Assembly: GCF_946481715.1 (NCBI RefSeq)
Contig: NZ_CAMLOV010000049.1
Coordinates: 1-33,124 of the forward strand
Length of the DNA: 33,124 nt
Direction of reading: 5' to 3'
Source: an uncultured Mucilaginibacter sp.
GTDB taxonomy: Bacteria; Bacteroidota; Bacteroidia; Sphingobacteriales; Sphingobacteriaceae
Shown: positions 21,936-29,856 of the stretch, in pieces
How the letters are laid out: every line of letters starts with the position of its first letter
How positions within the stretch are numbered: position 1 is the stretch's first letter
The notes under the pieces: generated by a model
Databases searched by the model: none
The model's input: only the letters and a program-made list of their open reading frames with translations
What the model was told of the DNA's origin: nothing
Program-made: the position numbers and the translations under genes

Positions 21936-21952
21936 CGAAGTTAAAAACTTCG
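21936..21952. repeat. Short hairpin CGAAGTT-AAA-AACTTCG
   Basis: Perfect 7-bp arms with a 3-nt loop in the gap between two small membrane-protein genes. No U-run follows on either strand within a few bases, so a terminator is doubtful; it may be a dispersed repeat. Confidence 0.4.
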
Positions 21953-22066
21953 ACCAGTGGGAGGGCTTTTTTGCTAAGGCTTTTTGTAATTGGGTTATGC
22001 CTTCCATGCTAATTGATTTGTTTTTTACAATTTCCGGGCTACGCGAGGGGTCTACCAACCCACTCG

Positions 22067-22432
22067 CTAACTATCTATTTTTGAATATTTAAAACGCCTG
22101 AACCCAATGAAAATCAACAACGCCAGGCTAAACGACACGATATGAAAAGTTAAGTCGTATTCATGAAACGCCAGATAACTGATTATAAACCCGAGAATTG
22201 AAGCGATATATCCAACAAGAGCACCAATTAAGCCAATTCGGATTTTGCGTTGCTTTGCATAGTTGATAAAAAGCAAAAAACTTAAAAAAATAATAGAACT
22301 GACGCGTGCCGAGATGCCATCGTCCTTTCCCTGATAAAAAGACATATCGTAAAGTTTTATTCTTCTATCCACATAGAAGATTACTACGAATACTATAGTC
22401 GCCAAGAGTATCGCTTTTAATGTTGAATTCAT
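22067..22432 (-). CDS. Hypothetical small membrane protein
   Basis: A 121-residue protein with four likely membrane helices (about 5-22, 42-58, 64-88 and 94-112) and a basic C-terminal tail. No family recognised. The pattern of a KQRK loop and a GALVGYIASILGFIIS helix is typical of small integral proteins with no catalytic motif. It is on the same strand as its neighbours but separated by 124-178 bp. Confidence 0.6.
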   Translation of the reverse strand: MNSTLKAILLATIVFVVIFYVDRRIKLYDMSFYQGKDDGISARVSSIIFLSFLLFINYAKQRKIRIGLIGALVGYIASILGFIISYLAFHEYDLTFHIVSFSLALLIFIGFRRFKYSKIDS

Positions 22433-22556
22433 AAGTAATTTATTTCTTTTTAAACGCCGTCATTTAATGCGCTTCTGCCGCGTCAGGTGCATACGCCTGG
22501 CCGCCGCGGCGATTAGTCACGATATTGATTTAAGACATGCGCATTGAGTTGAGTAG

Positions 22557-23471
22557 CTACACCTCCCCCAAATGCACCTCCGCCATCATACACCTTGCAC
22601 TACCGCCACCATTGGTTTCAATTGTATTAATATCCGCATAAACTAATTTGCCAAAAGCAGATAATTCAGTCCGTTGTGCATCCGTAAGCGAATTATACGC
22701 CGTTTGCGACATCACCACAAGCGTTTCCCCATCCGCGTTTTTTACCTCCAGCATATTGCCGGCAAACTGGTTCATTTGCTCAAAGCTGATATCGATAATT
22801 TGCTTGCTGCTTGCTTTTAGCGACTGGATAACCGCCTCTTTTTCTGCCGGGTTGGTGATACTGTCCAAACAAATGACCGCGAAGCGGCTGCCGATGCACA
22901 TCAGTACATTGGTATGGTATATGGCTTTGTGGTTTTGGTCGAAGGCATCAAAGGTGACGGGTTTGTAGCCCGTATAGTCGCAAAAGGCTTTCAGTACTTC
23001 GGCATCGGTACGGGGCGAGAGGCAGGCATAGGCAATTTTGTTATCTCTATCCAGCACCATGCTGCCCGTGCCTTCTAAAAACTGGTTTTTGGCCTCGAAA
23101 CGGCTCAGGTCTATCAGGTGGTTTGCTTTAAAATGATCTTCCAGTTGACGGATGATATCCTCGCGGCGTTCCAGCCGGCGGTTTTCTGCCTGCATAGGGT
23201 ACAGGAAGATGTCGCCGGTATCGTGGAAACTTACCCAGTTATTCGGGAAGATAGAATCGGGAGTGTGCGGTTCGGGTGTGTCTTCAATTACCGTTACATT
23301 AACTCCATTTTGGCGCAGCACCTTTACAAAACCGTCAAATTCCTGCACTGCTTTTTGTTGTACGGCCTGCTGGTCGGCTTGCTGTACCTGGAAGGCGTTA
23401 CTTTCTGCCGTTTGTGCGTTAAACCCGAAGTTTACCGGGCGGATCATGAGGATGTTGGAGGTGCTCTGCAT
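22557..23471 (-). CDS. ctlX: Citrulline utilization hydrolase type (CtlX), amidinotransferase family
   Basis: A 304-residue enzyme of the guanidino-modifying (pentein) superfamily. Landmarks: ILMIRPVNFGFNAQT near the N-terminus, PDSIFPNNWVSFH, FLEGTGSMVLDRDN, a YHTNVLMCIG segment with the catalytic His, and the C-terminal GGGSARCMMAEVHL with the catalytic Cys. CtlX acts in citrulline breakdown to ornithine. Start: the frame extends upstream to 23516, but those 15 codons fall in a repeat-like tract, and the Met at 23471 starts the conserved part. With the arginine-deiminase-like gene at 25917 it could form an arginine to citrulline to ornithine route. Confidence 0.85.
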   Translation of the reverse strand: MQSTSNILMIRPVNFGFNAQTAESNAFQVQQADQQAVQQKAVQEFDGFVKVLRQNGVNVTVIEDTPEPHTPDSIFPNNWVSFHDTGDIFLYPMQAENRRLERREDIIRQLEDHFKANHLIDLSRFEAKNQFLEGTGSMVLDRDNKIAYACLSPRTDAEVLKAFCDYTGYKPVTFDAFDQNHKAIYHTNVLMCIGSRFAVICLDSITNPAEKEAVIQSLKASSKQIIDISFEQMNQFAGNMLEVKNADGETLVVMSQTAYNSLTDAQRTELSAFGKLVYADINTIETNGGGSARCMMAEVHLGEV

Positions 23472-23575
23472 ACACGATTTAAAGATTGAGCGATTAACAC
23501 GATTATGTGCCCGCATTAACCGGAAAGAACGAATTTATGAATTAACGGAACGTGAAGGAGACAAGTATTCGATAA

Positions 23576-23610
23576 ATTCTTAAAATTCGTTTAATTCGGG
23601 TTCAGACAAC
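23576..23610. repeat. Dispersed repeat AATTCTTAAAATTCG...GTTCAGAC, copy 1
   Basis: The same word order (AATTCTT, AATTCGTTTAATTCG, GTTCAGAC) occurs here, inverted at 25808-25838, and again at 25876-25909. It begins within 5 bp of the stop codon of the minus-strand methyltransferase gene. The whole gap 23472-23612 holds AT-rich repeat sequence and no gene. Confidence 0.5.
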
Positions 23611-23612
23611 TT

Positions 23613-24404
23613 TCACTTCCGCCTTGCCAAATACAAACTGGTCGACATATTCCTAATCACCCTACCGTTAAACGCTACGCGGGCTATCTGCTCCAGTTCG
23701 GCTAAAACTTCGTCTCGGTCCTTGCGGATGTTGATGTTGGAGTAGCTGCCATATAAAGCAACCACCTCTTTAGGGTTTAGCACAAGTTCCCAATCGGTTA
23801 TATAGTGTTGTATATTATCGAAGGTGCCCGCTCTTTCGAGGCCGGCAATGCGGCTTTGGTAATCTAAGCCAAAGGGGATGGGCCCTGTGCCTTCGCCGGG
23901 GCTACTGGCACCACTTAGCAATGTTTTGGTGGCTTCGTGGAACGGGTCGGCGCGTTTGTTGTCGCCAAACACGTTCCATAACATTGCCCAGCAACCGCCC
24001 GGGCGTAGTAGTTTTGCAACCTTTTGCAGGGCGGCATCCTCATCCAGCCAATGGAAGGCTGTTGCGCACACACCCAAATCAAAAGCATTCTGCGGCAGTT
24101 CTGCATCCTCAAAAGGTAAGGCCACAACGGTTAAGGCTTCGTGCTTTAAAGTATTGCTAAGGTAATCGGCCATGCGTTTATCCGGCTCAATGGCAATTAA
24201 GGGTTTTGCACCCATATCAAGCAAATGGCTTGTTGCCAGCCCGGTACCGGCACCAACTTCAAATGTTGCTGTGCCAGGTTTGCAATAGGGGCGCAATTTT
24301 TCATATACCCATGCAGGGTAGGCTGGGCGGGCGGCATGATAGTTTTCGGTGTCGTTTCCAAACGCTTCGCGGCCAAATTCACGGTTGATAATTGGGTTTG
24401 CCAT
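23613..24404 (-). CDS. Class I SAM-dependent methyltransferase
   Basis: A 263-residue Rossmann-fold methyltransferase. Motif I is FEVGAGTGLAT (48-58), the acidic loop is IAIEPDKRM, and later motifs include DLGVCATAFHWLDED and KLLRPGGCWAMLWNVFG. The order matches the methyltransferase_11/25 type. The substrate is not visible: the group includes enzymes for quinones, lipids and small metabolites. A -7-like box TATTTTTA lies 9 nt before the start. Located between repeats, apparently alone. Confidence 0.88.
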   Translation of the reverse strand: MANPIINREFGREAFGNDTENYHAARPAYPAWVYEKLRPYCKPGTATFEVGAGTGLATSHLLDMGAKPLIAIEPDKRMADYLSNTLKHEALTVVALPFEDAELPQNAFDLGVCATAFHWLDEDAALQKVAKLLRPGGCWAMLWNVFGDNKRADPFHEATKTLLSGASSPGEGTGPIPFGLDYQSRIAGLERAGTFDNIQHYITDWELVLNPKEVVALYGSYSNINIRKDRDEVLAELEQIARVAFNGRVIRNMSTSLYLARRK

Positions 24405-24567
24405 AGCGGGCTAAAAATACTATTTCGTGAGGTGTTTTTTTAGGTGATTTTGATTGTTTTCTTTGTAGCCTCATAACAACGGCTTGCAGCGCGGACGTGC
24501 ATATCGGATACTTGCCGAGGATTGCTTCGTGCTTTATAATGACATCGGCATAAGTATTGATAATATT

Positions 24568-24686
24568 GTCATTCCGAACCGAGGAACGAGGGAGGAATCT
24601 TGTTGTTGATGCAAGGTTCACGACTTTGCTTGCCTGCTTTGCATTACTAACAAGATTCCTCGTCGCTGCGCTTCCCTCGGAATGAC
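24568..24686. repeat. 119-bp inverted-repeat element with GTCATTCCGA ends
   Basis: The ends GTCATTCCGA and TCGGAATGAC are perfect inverted copies, and the similarity continues inward for about 37 bp through AGGAATCTTGTT, separated by about 45 bp of unique sequence. It lies in the 487-bp gap 24405-24891, which otherwise holds a half-copy of another repeat, a terminator and a short hairpin, but no gene. Confidence 0.7.
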
Positions 24687-24762
24687 ATGACTATAAGTTA
24701 TTGATAGTTAGCATTTCTCTTTACACGTCATAACCATTTTTTTCAGGTTCCCCGTGTTGGAT

Positions 24763-24777
24763 ACTCGCAATGACGCG
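24763..24777. repeat. Half-copy of the CGTCATTGCGA repeat
   Basis: ACTCGCAATGACGCG matches one end of the element at 17291-17415. Without a partner end nearby it is a fragment. Confidence 0.4.
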
Positions 24778-24782
24778 GTGGT

Positions 24783-24818
24783 AAAAAATAAGGAGCGGCG
24801 CGCGCCACTCCTTATTTT
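24783..24818. terminator. Strong bidirectional intrinsic terminator
   Basis: AAAATAAGGAG (24785-24795) pairs perfectly with CTCCTTATTTT (24808-24818), with GGCGCGCGCC inside. A-rich and T-rich flanks serve both strands, best the minus strand. It ends the DUF2975-XRE operon 74 bp after the XRE stop codon. Confidence 0.85.
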
Positions 24819-24852
24819 GATGTTTCTTGTATAAAAGATAGGATTTTAAGAA

Positions 24853-24871
24853 CCCTCTCCTTTGGAGAGGG
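24853..24871. repeat. CCCTCTCC-TTT-GGAGAGGG hairpin
   Basis: Perfect 8-bp arms and a 3-nt loop, with GGCAGGGTGAGG following. It sits 21 bp downstream of the XRE stop codon (minus strand). The sequence has the look of a dispersed palindrome rather than a terminator, since the U-run is poor. Confidence 0.5.
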
Positions 24872-24891
24872 CAGGGTGAGGCTTCTACAAA

Positions 24892-25098
24892 TCAATCCGC
24901 CTTATAATCCAATATATCGCCTGGTTTGCAGTTTAGTTCGCGGCAAATGGCTTCCAGCGTATCAAAACGTACGCCTTTTACTTTGCCGGTTTTTAGCAAG
25001 GAGAGGTTAGTCATGCTGATGTCCAGGCGCTCGGCAAGCTCCTTTAACGACATCTTATTCTTCGCCATCTCTACATCGAGGTTTACAATGATCGCCAT
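24892..25098 (-). CDS. XRE-family helix-turn-helix regulator
   Basis: A 68-residue protein made almost wholly of one Cro/C1-type HTH: MSLKELAERLDISMTNLSLLKTGKVKGVRFDTLEAICRELNCKPGDIL. The short form with the GD(I/L)L ending is the type that accompanies DUF2975 membrane proteins. Its ATG overlaps the stop codon of the DUF2975 gene by one base (TAATG), so translation is coupled. It probably regulates the pair. Confidence 0.92.
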   Translation of the reverse strand: MAIIVNLDVEMAKNKMSLKELAERLDISMTNLSLLKTGKVKGVRFDTLEAICRELNCKPGDILDYKAD

Positions 25099-25715
25099 TA
25101 TACAAACTCTCCGATCTCTTTCTTTAGTTCGAACCCGTATTTAAATATATCGGCCAGGATATACAACATGGCGCCTAATATTAACCCGGTAAAGCTTTGT
25201 TCCCAAACCATATTCATCAGGTTCATTTCTTTTACGTTGGTTTTTAAAATCACCGCCGTGCTGATGCCTAATAGTATACCGAGTACGGTAGTTAGCGCAA
25301 AGCACAGTGCTGTTAGTTTTAGGCGGCGCACATTCTCGTAAGTAAAGGGCGTGCCACGTTTAATAGTATTAAAAAATTTGCGCAGCTGGTATAAAATACT
25401 CATCACCAAAGCCTCAAACGCAAACAGGAAAAAATAAGCCAATGTTACATGGCTAAAATTATTAACAAGGTGCATCTTTACGGTCGCCTGGTCGGGCGTG
25501 AGCGTAATGTTGCTTACGCCGGGCGTAAGCGCTGTTAATGGGGTAGCGGTGGTTATCTGCGGGTATTTCACGGGGTTGCTAAACTCGGTGTAGTGGTCGG
25601 TGCTTATCTTCCAGGTAAGCACGCAAAACGCAAATACCGCAAGCACCATGTTACCGTACCAAAATATATTAAGTATTACCCTAATAGTTTTTAAAAGCCA
25701 GGATGTAGTTTTCAT
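25098..25715 (-). CDS. DUF2975 family membrane protein
   Basis: A 205-residue integral membrane protein with four helices (about 12-34, 90-110, 133-156 and 173-192) and a loop of about 55 residues between the first two. Family marks are GTPFTYENVRRLK before helix three and DIFKYGFELKKE at the C-terminus. DUF2975 proteins are of unknown function and are very often encoded with a small XRE regulator, as here. The gene has its own near-consensus promoter. Confidence 0.88.
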   Translation of the reverse strand: MKTTSWLLKTIRVILNIFWYGNMVLAVFAFCVLTWKISTDHYTEFSNPVKYPQITTATPLTALTPGVSNITLTPDQATVKMHLVNNFSHVTLAYFFLFAFEALVMSILYQLRKFFNTIKRGTPFTYENVRRLKLTALCFALTTVLGILLGISTAVILKTNVKEMNLMNMVWEQSFTGLILGAMLYILADIFKYGFELKKEIGEFV

Positions 25716-25736
25716 GTTTGTATTGATTTAATGATA

Positions 25737-25766
25737 CAAACATATAAATTATATTTATAAAACAAA
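25737..25766 (-). promoter_or_regulatory. Promoter of the DUF2975-XRE operon
   Basis: On the minus strand TTTG (25763-25766), 18 bp, TATGTTTG (25737-25744), an exact TAnnTTTG match. The leader would be about 15 nt. Confidence 0.7.
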
Positions 25767-25807
25767 AATTATTTTATGTTTTACGTAAAATATTATCTGT
25801 TTATTAT

Positions 25808-25914
25808 CTGAATTCGAATTAAACGAATTTTAAGAATTGACAGAAGCTTTTCAGGTAGGCTAAATAATTCTGTAAATTCTTCTAATTCCATAAAATTCGA
25901 GTTCAGACAAATTG
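25808..25914. repeat. Inverted-repeat element of the TTCAGAC/AATTCG family, copies 2 and 3
   Basis: The left arm (from CTGAATTCGAATTAAACG) and the right arm (ending AAAATTCGAGTTCAGAC) are inverted, imperfect copies of the unit seen at 23576-23610. It abuts the stop codon of the minus-strand arginine-deiminase-like gene. Confidence 0.6.
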
Positions 25915-25916
25915 AT

Positions 25917-27362
25917 TCAGACAACCCCATCCCTTTGCAGCGGCATGCTCATGCAATGGAAGCCACCACGGGCACGTGATAGCTCTGCCGATGGCATCAG
26001 TATCAGTGTATCCTTCATGCTTTGCGGGTCCAGCTCGCCGGCTTCAAACTTTTGGAGCAGTTCCTGCACTTTTATAATGCTAAAACCATGTTGCTTAAAG
26101 GCCCCAACGGTTTTGTCGTTACGGTCGTAGCCTAAAACAACACCTTCTTTCAGGGCAAGCAGGTTACAGCTATCGGTCCATTGTTCGCGGGCATCGTAGG
26201 GGAATTCGTCGTTACCCGAGTAAATAAAGCGCGTTGGCTCCTCGCTTTGCAGGTCCTTTTTGCTAATATTATCCAATAGCGCTTCCAGCGTGGCAAAAGT
26301 CTTAGGCTTTTTCCCTTTGCGGAACTGTACTATCTCGGGCTTGTCTTTGTTCTTTTTATCGCCAAACCAGGCAACAGCGTCGGCGTCCTCCTGCGATGAT
26401 TCGATAACAGTAAGCGAACGCAGCAGCACCCAAACATTGCGCTTCACCTGCGTAAACACGGTATCAATGTGCATATAATCGCGCTTATGCGGTATTTTTA
26501 CCACGGTAACCTTCTCCACTACATCGTTCTCGAACAGCAACTTTATGGCCTCGTTGGCACCACTAACCGATGTGCGCTCGCTCCAGCCAATAACCAGGTG
26601 GTTTGGGGCAACCATCATTACATCGCCGCCTTCCAGCGTGGTTTTGCCTTCCTGTTCCTCGCCCGGGCGCAAAAAGTGCTGCACGGTATCAGGTATCTCT
26701 AAAATGTTATCGCGATAGCCGGCAAAAAGCGGGTGGTTAAAAAATATGTAGCGCGCCAGCAGGGTTTCGCGCGCGCGGGCCTTTTTTGCAGGCTTATTCA
26801 GCAGCATATGGTTGTTAATAGCGATGCCGATATCCCTGGTAAATATCATGTTGGGTATAGGGGCGAAGATCATCTGCTCATCATTCAGCGAGCCGGAGAT
26901 AAATATCTTTGCCAGCTCCACCGGCTCAATATCTATCAGTTGCAGTTGCAGCCGGTAGGTACAACCCTCTATGGCGCAAACGGCCGCCACCAGTTTTTTG
27001 CGGATATCTGCCTGTTCTAAAATGTCGCTCAGCAGGGTCTGTATCTCCACCACTTTGGCAGAATTATGAAACTCAGCATTATCGGGCTTAAAAAAGTTAC
27101 GCTTATTTACCGGGTTATCTATATCGGCAAGTTTACCTGTTATCTTAGCCGGATCCAGGAAGTACATCAGCAGCTTAATATAGTAATCGTACTCGCCGCT
27201 ACGCATGGTATCCAGGTGTACTATGTCCTCAAACAGCCAGTCCTGCGCTTTAGAAGGCACCACTTTACCCAGCCCACTATCGGGGCTGTGCACCAAAAGT
27301 ACGCGCAGGTTGCCAATTTCGGAAGTTACATCAAGTTTGAAATCATCGTTATTTAATGTCAT
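25917..27362 (-). CDS. Arginine deiminase family protein
   Basis: A 481-residue pentein-fold enzyme. Active-site segments: FTRDIGIAIN, LEGGDVMMV, HIDTVFTQV with the catalytic His, and RGGFHCMSMPLQRDG with the catalytic Cys470 close to the C-terminus. The order is that of arginine deiminase (arginine to citrulline and ammonia), but the protein is about 70 residues longer than classical ArcA and has FH rather than PR before the Cys, so another guanidino substrate is possible. Neighbouring ctlX and speA support arginine metabolism. No arcB or arcC is present, so this is not the classical ADI pathway. Confidence 0.82.
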   Translation of the reverse strand: MTLNNDDFKLDVTSEIGNLRVLLVHSPDSGLGKVVPSKAQDWLFEDIVHLDTMRSGEYDYYIKLLMYFLDPAKITGKLADIDNPVNKRNFFKPDNAEFHNSAKVVEIQTLLSDILEQADIRKKLVAAVCAIEGCTYRLQLQLIDIEPVELAKIFISGSLNDEQMIFAPIPNMIFTRDIGIAINNHMLLNKPAKKARARETLLARYIFFNHPLFAGYRDNILEIPDTVQHFLRPGEEQEGKTTLEGGDVMMVAPNHLVIGWSERTSVSGANEAIKLLFENDVVEKVTVVKIPHKRDYMHIDTVFTQVKRNVWVLLRSLTVIESSQEDADAVAWFGDKKNKDKPEIVQFRKGKKPKTFATLEALLDNISKKDLQSEEPTRFIYSGNDEFPYDAREQWTDSCNLLALKEGVVLGYDRNDKTVGAFKQHGFSIIKVQELLQKFEAGELDPQSMKDTLILMPSAELSRARGGFHCMSMPLQRDGVV

Positions 27363-27448
27363 AGGAGGTTATAAGAGAAACAAAGCTATTGTTTTTAGAT
27401 GATAGTTAATAGTTAACGGATGATGGTGCGGTGGGCATAGTTTATTAT

Positions 27449-27580
27449 TTAACCACAAAGGGCGCGGAGTTTTACACAGAGGTACACAGAGCCTGAATCT
27501 CGGATAAGAGTCTTTTATTTCCTTATCAGGCTATGCCTCTGTGTTTCTCTGTGTTTTTCCTCTGTGTTCTCTGTGGTTAA
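27449..27580. repeat. Inverted-repeat element rich in ACACAGAG
   Basis: The ends TTAACCACA and TGTGGTTAA are inverted copies. The left half contains ACACAGAG twice, the right half CTCTGTGT several times, so the two halves can pair in part. It fills most of the 288-bp gap 27363-27650 before argS. Confidence 0.65.
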
Positions 27581-27636
27581 ATCGACGATAAGGTTAAATC
27601 GCAGCTATCCCAGCCAAAATCTTCCTCATTTATTCT

Positions 27637-27644
27637 TAATTTTG
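27637..27644 (+). promoter_or_regulatory. -7 box of argS, giving an almost leaderless mRNA
   Basis: TAATTTTG matches TAnnTTTG and ends 6 bp before the argS ATG at 27651, so transcription would begin at or just before the start codon. No TTTG stands at the expected -33 place. Confidence 0.45.
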
Positions 27645-27650
27645 CCCCCC

Positions 27651-29420
27651 ATGGATTTTATTATCGAGGCTGTTGTTAAGGCCATTAAGGATTTATACCA
27701 AACCGATATTGCTGCAAAGGATATCAATTTACAGGAAACCCGTAAAGAATTTGAGGGCCAGGTTACGCTGGTTACCTTCCCCTATACCAAACTTTCGCGC
27801 AAAGGCCCTGAACAAACTGGCGGCGAAATTGGCGAATACCTGCAACGGAACGTACCCGAGATTTCTGCTTTCAACATTATTAAAGGTTTTTTAAATATCT
27901 CTTTTGCTGATAGCTTTTGGCTGGATAAGTTGAATAACGAGATATTGCAGCAGGATTTTGCGATAGCCGAACCAAACGGCAAAAAGGTGATGGTGGAGTA
28001 CTCATCCCCAAACACCAACAAGCCACTGCACTTAGGGCACATCCGTAACAACCTGTTAGGGTTTTCGGTAGCGCAGATATTAGATGCTGCCGGGTACGAG
28101 GTTGTAAAAACAAACCTGGTGAACGATAGGGGCATCCACATCTGTAAAAGTATGTTGGCCTGGCGCGAGTTTGGCCAAGGCGAAACGCCCGAAAGCTCGG
28201 GCTTAAAAGGCGACCACCTTGCAGGGAAATATTATGTGTGGTTTGATAAGGCGTATAAGCAACAAATACTTGAACTGGTAGAAGAAGGCCAAACCGAAGA
28301 CGAGGCCAAAAAGAATGCCCCGCTGATAAAAGAGGCCCAGCTAATGCTGCAAAAATGGGAGGCAGGCGACCCGGAAACTATCAACCTGTGGAAAACTATG
28401 AATGGATGGGTGTACGCGGGTTTCGCCGAAACCTACAAAACCCTGGGCGTTGCGTTTGATAAATACTATTACGAAAGCAATACTTATTTACTAGGTAAAG
28501 ATATTATTGAGGAAGGGCTGTCTGAGGGCGTTTTCTTTAAAAAAGAGGATGGCTCGGTTTGGATTGACCTGACCGAAGACGGGCTCGACCAGAAACTTGT
28601 GCTGCGTGCGGATGGCACTTCGGTATACATTACCCAGGACCTTGGCACCGCTGAGTTAAAATACAGCGATTTTAAAATGGATGAGTCCATTTATGTGGTT
28701 GGCAACGAGCAGGATTACCATTTTAAGGTGTTGTTCCTTATCCTGCAAAAGCTGGGCAAGGAATGGGCTAAGGGGCTATACCATTTAAGCTACGGGATGG
28801 TGGACCTGCCCTCGGGCAAAATGAAATCGCGTGAGGGGACGGTGGTTGATGCCGACGACCTGATGGCCGATATGTTTAAAACCGCTGCCGAAACCACTGA
28901 GGCCATGGGTAAAGTGGATGGCTTTAGCGAAGAAGATAAAAACAAGCTTTACGGTACCATTGGTATGGGCGCGTTAAAATACTTCCTGCTAAAAGTCGAC
29001 CCCAAAAAGCGCCTGCTGTTCGATCCGAAAGAATCAATTGATTTCCAGGGGCATACAGGGCCGTTTATACAGTATACGCATGCACGTATCAAATCGGTAT
29101 TGAGCAAAGCAAATTATTCGGCTGCCACCAGTGCAAACGATGTAGATGTATTGGGCGGAGTAGAGCGCGACCTGATCGTGCTGCTCAGCAAATTCCCCGA
29201 AACCATTGCCGAAGCCGCCGCCGGCCATAGCCCCGCGCTGGTAGCCAACTACGTTTACGAACTGGCCAAGCTGTACAATAAATTTTACCACGAAAGCCCC
29301 ATTATGCAGGCAGAAAGCGAAAGCCTCAAGCAGTTCAGGCTGCAGTTATCTGCTGCCTCGGCAAAAGTCATTAGCAAGGGAATGGGCTTGTTGGGTATTG
29401 ATGTGCCGGAGCGCATGTAG
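27651..29420 (+). CDS. argS: Arginyl-tRNA synthetase
   Basis: A 589-residue class I aminoacyl-tRNA synthetase. The HIGH motif reads HLGH (127-130) in SSPNTNKPLHLGHIRNNLLG, and the KMSKS motif is KMKS (390-393), normal for ArgRS. The N-terminal Add1 domain (about 1-105) and the C-terminal DALR anticodon-binding domain (from about 470, GPFIQYTHARIKSVL onward) are present. The frame opens earlier at 27564, but that part lies in repeat sequence; 27651 starts the conserved N-terminus. It attaches arginine to tRNA-Arg in the cytoplasm. Confidence 0.97.
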   Translation: MDFIIEAVVKAIKDLYQTDIAAKDINLQETRKEFEGQVTLVTFPYTKLSRKGPEQTGGEIGEYLQRNVPEISAFNIIKGFLNISFADSFWLDKLNNEILQQDFAIAEPNGKKVMVEYSSPNTNKPLHLGHIRNNLLGFSVAQILDAAGYEVVKTNLVNDRGIHICKSMLAWREFGQGETPESSGLKGDHLAGKYYVWFDKAYKQQILELVEEGQTEDEAKKNAPLIKEAQLMLQKWEAGDPETINLWKTMNGWVYAGFAETYKTLGVAFDKYYYESNTYLLGKDIIEEGLSEGVFFKKEDGSVWIDLTEDGLDQKLVLRADGTSVYITQDLGTAELKYSDFKMDESIYVVGNEQDYHFKVLFLILQKLGKEWAKGLYHLSYGMVDLPSGKMKSREGTVVDADDLMADMFKTAAETTEAMGKVDGFSEEDKNKLYGTIGMGALKYFLLKVDPKKRLLFDPKESIDFQGHTGPFIQYTHARIKSVLSKANYSAATSANDVDVLGGVERDLIVLLSKFPETIAEAAAGHSPALVANYVYELAKLYNKFYHESPIMQAESESLKQFRLQLSAASAKVISKGMGLLGIDVPERM

Positions 29421-29496
29421 TTTGCAGTTAACAGTGCGCGGTTAGCAGTTAATTTGTATTTTCACGAACAGCAAACTGCTAACCGCCTACTGCAAA
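29421..29496. repeat. Long inverted repeat between convergent genes
   Basis: GCGGTTAGCAGTT (29438-29450) pairs perfectly with 29474-29486, and TTTGCAGT (29421-29428) with ACTGCAAA (29489-29496), giving a long stem. It begins on the base after the argS stop codon and ends 5 bp from the stop of the opposite gene. No U-run. A truncated relative (AGTTAATAGTTAACGG) is near 27404. Confidence 0.65.
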
Positions 29497-29501
29497 CCGG
29501 C

Positions 29502-29795
29502 TTACCGCCAATGCCCTCTGCGCCAAACGTAGCCACGGTTGCTATGTACCCAAGCACCTTGTACATAAGCACGTTGCGCACGCGGGCGGGCGTAATAGCC
29601 ATTGCGGTAAACGTAGCGATTGCCACGCCAAACCCATTCGCCGGGTACCCAATAAGCATTTGCATAGGGCGCAACAGGCCGTACGTAAACCGGCTCTATC
29701 GGTTGTTCGGTAACATAACCCTCGCTTGCGCATGATGACAGGAACACCGAGCCTGCTAAGGCACACATTATTCCAAATTTTGATATTGTTTTCAT
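29502..29795 (-). CDS. YXWGXW repeat-containing lipoprotein
   Basis: A 97-residue protein with a lipoprotein signal peptide (LSSC lipobox, Cys about 22) and a short mature part of aromatic, arginine-rich repeats: YWVPGEWVWRGNRYVY, YVQGAWVHSNRGYVWRRGHWR. These fit the YXWGXW repeat family of small exported proteins. Function unknown; a surface or periplasmic location is expected. It is convergent to argS. Confidence 0.85.
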   Translation of the reverse strand: MKTISKFGIMCALAGSVFLSSCASEGYVTEQPIEPVYVRPVAPYANAYWVPGEWVWRGNRYVYRNGYYARPRAQRAYVQGAWVHSNRGYVWRRGHWR

Positions 29796-29856
29796 CTGTA
29801 GTGTATTTGATAAAACATTTCGACAGATGAAAAATGGAATAGTTTAATAGAGGTGA

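Noticed and set aside
23472..23516. N-terminal extension of CtlX by 15 codons
   Set aside because: The extension lies in AT-rich repeat-like sequence; the family starts at the Met at 23471.
25917..27362. Complete arginine deiminase (arc) pathway
   Set aside because: No ornithine carbamoyltransferase, carbamate kinase or antiporter gene is present in the window.
27564..27650. N-terminal extension of ArgS by 29 codons
   Set aside because: It translates repeat sequence and the -7 promoter box; the conserved enzyme starts at 27651.
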